Assembly: GCA_021813685.1 (NCBI GenBank)
Contig: JAKAJS010000046.1
Coordinates: forward strand, 1 to 34,169
Reading direction: 5' to 3'
Source: Deltaproteobacteria bacterium
GTDB taxonomy: Bacteria > Desulfobacterota > Syntrophobacteria > Syntrophobacterales > Syntrophobacteraceae
Length of the DNA stretch: 34,169 bases
Part shown: piece by piece, positions 31,310 to 34,169 of the stretch
How positions within the stretch are numbered: position 1 is the first letter of the stretch
Layout: every line of letters starts with the position of its first letter
The notes under the pieces: model-generated
Told to the model about the DNA's origin: nothing
The model's database searches: none
The model's input: only the letters and a program-made list of their open reading frames with translations
Program-made: the position numbers and the translations under genes

Positions 31310-32587
31310 ATGCTGCAGTATAAAGTGATCGAGATATTTACGAGCGAAAAGGCGCACTGGCGCGGGGAGCAACTCCAGGCGTCGGTTGTCCAGGCCGTAA
31401 ACGAAATGAAGGTTGCGGCGCGCTGCATCGTTACCAGGGGAATCGAAGGTTCTTACGAAAACGGCGAGATCGCAACGGGCAGACTCGAGGTTCTCTCCTA
31501 TAACATGCCTGTGCACATCACGATAATCGTCCCCGCCGCCGAATTGGACAAAATCCTCCCCAGGGTGGAGGCGATGGTGAGCGAGGGAATCGTCGCCGTT
31601 CGGGACGTGGAGGTCGTCTACCACAAAACCCGCCAGGCATTGATCCCGGGCAACACAAGGGTGCGCGATATCATGACCGCCGCCCCGAAGCGGGTCGGTT
31701 TGACCACCCCGGTGAGCGAGGTGGCCAAACTGCTCCTTTCCTCCGATTTTACCGGACTTCCGGTGGTCGATGATCAGGACCATCCCGTCGGAGTCATCTC
31801 CCAGGAAGATCTGATTTACAAGGCGGAGCTGCCTTTGCGCATCGGTCTTTTGGCCCAGGCGGAAAGACAAAAGGCGGACACGATTCTCGACTCCCTGAAA
31901 CCCCGTCCGGCAAAAGAAATTATGTCCCAACCCGCGGTGATCATCGAGCAGGACCGCATGGTCACTGAAGCCGCCGAATTGATGCTCAAAAAAAAGGTGA
32001 AGCGGCTTCCGGTCGTCGATGACTCCGGAAAACTGATCGGAATCGTCTCCCGCCTGGACATCTTCCGCGCCTCCACGACCGAGTGCCCGAATTGGTGCGC
32101 CTTTCAGGCCCAGGGCGTGGCTGTCCACGGCTGGCGCTTCGTCTCCGACATCATGCGCAGAGACACCGTCACCGTTTTTCCGGATACGCCTGTCGAAGAA
32201 ATTATCCACACCATTGACTGCAACGATATCCAGCGGGTGTGTGTAGTCGATAAAGAGGGATACTTCAAAGGGTTGATTTCGGACCGTGACCTCCTGATCG
32301 CTTTTTCGGAGCGTCACCCCGGCGCCTGGGAGTATTTCGCCCGCAAAATTCCCTTTACCGAGCGGGGAAAAATGGACAAGGAACTCAAAAACCTCCTCAA
32401 GGCGAGAACAGCCGCCGAGGTTATGAACACGCAAGTCGTAACCGTTCTCGAAGATACCCCGATCGAAGAAGCCATGACGATCATGCTGGAAAAGGCATTC
32501 AAGAGGCTGCCCGTGCTCGATCCGGAAGGCAGGTTCAAGGGAATGATCAGCCGGGAGTCGCTGCTTCGAACCATATTTGCTCGATAG
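31310..32587 (+). CDS. DUF190 protein with four CBS domains
   Basis: A 425-aa protein. Residues 1 to about 110 form a DUF190 domain (VIEIFTSEKAHWRGEQLQAS, IVTRGIEGSYENGEI), a PII-like fold often encoded next to CrcB. It is followed by four CBS units, each beginning with a VRDIM- or VMNT-like segment and containing LPVVDD or RLPVLD. CBS pairs bind adenine nucleotides, so the protein may sense energy charge and control fluoride export through the channel (inference). It starts 4 bp after crcB and is co-transcribed with it. Confidence 0.93.
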   Translation: MLQYKVIEIFTSEKAHWRGEQLQASVVQAVNEMKVAARCIVTRGIEGSYENGEIATGRLEVLSYNMPVHITIIVPAAELDKILPRVEAMVSEGIVAVRDVEVVYHKTRQALIPGNTRVRDIMTAAPKRVGLTTPVSEVAKLLLSSDFTGLPVVDDQDHPVGVISQEDLIYKAELPLRIGLLAQAERQKADTILDSLKPRPAKEIMSQPAVIIEQDRMVTEAAELMLKKKVKRLPVVDDSGKLIGIVSRLDIFRASTTECPNWCAFQAQGVAVHGWRFVSDIMRRDTVTVFPDTPVEEIIHTIDCNDIQRVCVVDKEGYFKGLISDRDLLIAFSERHPGAWEYFARKIPFTERGKMDKELKNLLKARTAAEVMNTQVVTVLEDTPIEEAMTIMLEKAFKRLPVLDPEGRFKGMISRESLLRTIFAR

Positions 32588-32590
32588 CGG

Positions 32591-32734
32591 CGAGTCGCCG
32601 CAGCCGGGTCGCCAGGCCGATAGCGCCACTGCCTTCGGTGGTGGCGGGGCCATAACGATACCGGCTTGACATGAAGTTTACGAATAGCTTGCTCGTCGGC
32701 AAAGCCGGCGGGCGGACCCGGCTGCGGCGACTCG
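32591..32734. repeat. 20-bp perfect inverted repeat between convergent genes
   Basis: CGAGTCGCCGCAGCCGGGTC (32591-32610) is repeated in inverse orientation at 32715-32734, 104 bp apart. Inside lies a second hairpin of 10 bp with two wobbles (CGCCACTGCC/GGTGGTGGCG, near 32624-32646). The element fills the gap between the DUF190 and PilT genes. It may be a bidirectional terminator or a small palindromic mobile element. No transposase is present. Confidence 0.7.
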
Positions 32735-32745
32735 GCGCCCGCCGC

Positions 32746-33915
32746 CTAAGCGAGGGTCTTGCGGTATTCGCCATCCATTTTCAGCCCTTCGATATCGGAG
32801 GTCTTTTCGCCGCGGGAGGCTTTGACCCGGTCGATGTTTCTCTTTACGACCGCGCGTCGGTTGGCGTAGGCGAGGGCGGTTTCCTCGGTAATCTGCCCCC
32901 GTTTGTAGAGGCGCGAGATGCTCATGTCGAAGGTTCCCCAGCCGAACGGCTCGCCCTGTTCCATCATTTCATAGAAACTCTTGCCTTCGGCTTCGCCGTG
33001 AACGATCGCTTCCTGGACTCTGAGGCTGTTGCCCATGATTTCGAGGGCGGCAACGCGTCCGCCGTTTACTTTGGGAAGAAGCCTCTGGGAGATGACCCAT
33101 TTCATGCTGTCGGCCAGGCGGATGCGTATGAGCCGTTCCTCTTCGAGTTCGAACATGCCGACGATGCGGTTGATGCTCTGGGCCGCATCGGTTGTGTGCA
33201 GCGTGGTGAGCACGAGGTGGCCGGTTTCTGCGGCGTTCATCCCGATTTCAACCGTGTCGCGGTCGCGCATTTCCCCGACCAGGATCACCTTGGGCGCCTG
33301 CCTCAAGGCGGCGCGCAATCCGTTTGCAAAGGTGTCGAAATCAAGACCCAACTCGCGCTGGTTGAAGGTGGCCTTGAGGTGGGGGTGAACGAATTCGACC
33401 GGGTCCTCCAGGGTCACCACGTGGTGGGCGTGGCGGGCGTTGATTTCGTTCAAAACCGCTGCCAGGGTGGTCGTTTTTCCGCTGCCGGTCGCCCCGGTCA
33501 CAAAGACGATGCCGACTTTTTCCTCGGCTATGCTTTTCAACACCGGGGGCAGTTGCAGTTCGTCCACCGTAAGGATTTTGGTTGGAAGCTGCCGCATGAC
33601 GATCGAGTAGGTGCCGCGCTGGGAAAAGATATTGACGCGAAATCGCGCCCGGCCGGGCAGGTGATAGGAGATATCGCACGACCCGGTGTTAAGGAGGTGG
33701 CGCAGACCTCGACCGTCGTTTCCCACGAGGTTCAGGGCTATGGTTTCGGTGTGAAAGGGCGTGAGGGCGCCGATGCCCAAAGCCGCGCCCACGGATCGCA
33801 ACTGCCCGTCGATTTCGGCCTGCATGGGTTTACCCACGGTGAAATTGATGTCGGATGTGGTGGGGGCCTCATCCAGAATACTCGTAAGAAGCGTGTCCAG
33901 TTCTTCTTTTCTCAT
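32746..33915 (-). CDS. PilT/PilU-like twitching-motility ATPase
   Basis: A 389-aa secretion-type ATPase. The Walker A motif is GATGSGKTT (residues 141-149), the Asp box VVTLEDPVEFVH (166-177), Walker B VILVGEMRDRDTVE, and the His box TGHLVLTTLHTTDA. These proteins form hexamers at the base of type IV pili and retract them. AGGAGGC precedes the ATG. It follows a second PilT-like gene upstream on the same strand, as in pilT-pilU pairs. Which copy is the PilU type cannot be settled from this window. Confidence 0.95.
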   Translation of the reverse strand: MRKEELDTLLTSILDEAPTTSDINFTVGKPMQAEIDGQLRSVGAALGIGALTPFHTETIALNLVGNDGRGLRHLLNTGSCDISYHLPGRARFRVNIFSQRGTYSIVMRQLPTKILTVDELQLPPVLKSIAEEKVGIVFVTGATGSGKTTTLAAVLNEINARHAHHVVTLEDPVEFVHPHLKATFNQRELGLDFDTFANGLRAALRQAPKVILVGEMRDRDTVEIGMNAAETGHLVLTTLHTTDAAQSINRIVGMFELEEERLIRIRLADSMKWVISQRLLPKVNGGRVAALEIMGNSLRVQEAIVHGEAEGKSFYEMMEQGEPFGWGTFDMSISRLYKRGQITEETALAYANRRAVVKRNIDRVKASRGEKTSDIEGLKMDGEYRKTLA

Positions 33916-33955
33916 GATCGTCTTTGCTGCCTCCTTTTGCCCCGCCGAAAAGAGT

Positions 33956-34169
33956 CTACACCTCGGTAAAGTCCTGTGGAGGCTCGGTGAGGTAGGAACG
34001 AAACTTATCCTTGTCCACGCATTTCATGTATGCTTCCGTAGGGTCGATCCGGCCGGCCTTGAGGTGCGCGGCTATGGCATCGTCGAGTGTTTGCATTCCG
34101 TATTTTTTCCCGGTCTGCAGGGCCGATTGGAGCTGATGGGTCTTCGATTCACGAATCATCGCCCGTACC
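33956..34169 (-). CDS. PilT-like ATPase, C-terminal end only
   Basis: The last 70 codons of a second PilT-family gene run off the window edge. The segment MIRESKTHQLQSALQTGKKY followed by GMQTLDDAI is the conserved C-terminal helix region of PilT. The open frame continues beyond the apparent ATG at 34159, so the true start lies outside. It ends 40 bp before the next PilT-like gene, in the same operon. Confidence 0.88.
   Translation of the reverse strand, partial: VRAMIRESKTHQLQSALQTGKKYGMQTLDDAIAAHLKAGRIDPTEAYMKCVDKDKFRSYLTEPPQDFTEV

Overview
The window looks like chromosome from a moderately GC-rich Gram-negative bacterium. It encodes a tripartite RND pump with an outer-membrane channel, PilT-type pilus ATPases, a Pta-AckA-FabI-DUF3141 gene cluster, and C-run inverted repeats of a kind common in Desulfobacterota. 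My best guess is a deltaproteobacterial/Desulfobacterota (Syntrophobacterales-like) lineage. This rests on gene content and style, not on a database match.

The main result is a fluoride-response neighbourhood with four separate fluoride (crcB-motif) riboswitches in 28 kb. Two are divergent and back to back at 2502-2715: one leads into enolase (eno, minus strand), the other into a plus-strand operon of two MutS-like ATPases, an MFS transporter, a metallophosphoesterase and a HEAT-repeat protein (2794-8824). The fourth (30543-30593) leads into crcB/fluc and a DUF190-CBS protein. The third (12014-12078, minus) is the surprise: the next gene downstream is a Cas12m-type (type V-M) CRISPR effector at 10090-11805. 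The eno and MutS leaders contain intrinsic terminators with mutually exclusive antiterminator pairings.

The Cas12m locus is self-contained. A 571-aa effector is followed on the same strand by a short leader with its own promoter and a three-repeat mini-array (9834-9996). There is no cas1, cas2 or other cas gene. The effector has lost two of the three RuvC acidic residues (Asp to Asn, Glu to Lys), so it should bind DNA without cutting. The combination suggests a fluoride-responsive RNA-guided DNA-binding (CRISPRi-like) system.

The rest, left to right: the start-proximal part of an uncharacterised helical protein (1-949); a SatP-like acetate channel (8889-9494); a minus-strand cluster reading AI-2E transporter, DUF3141 PhaC-like protein, MaoC-Pta, AckA, FabI (19124 down to 12231); a C-run inverted repeat; a minus-strand operon of RND adaptor, pump, outer-membrane factor, DUF3300, DUF2950 (27475 down to 19312) behind an 82-bp dyad; a TolB-like/TPR protein; a decayed TumA/TumE-like toxin-antitoxin pair; crcB and its partner; and two convergent PilT-like genes, the last cut by the window edge.
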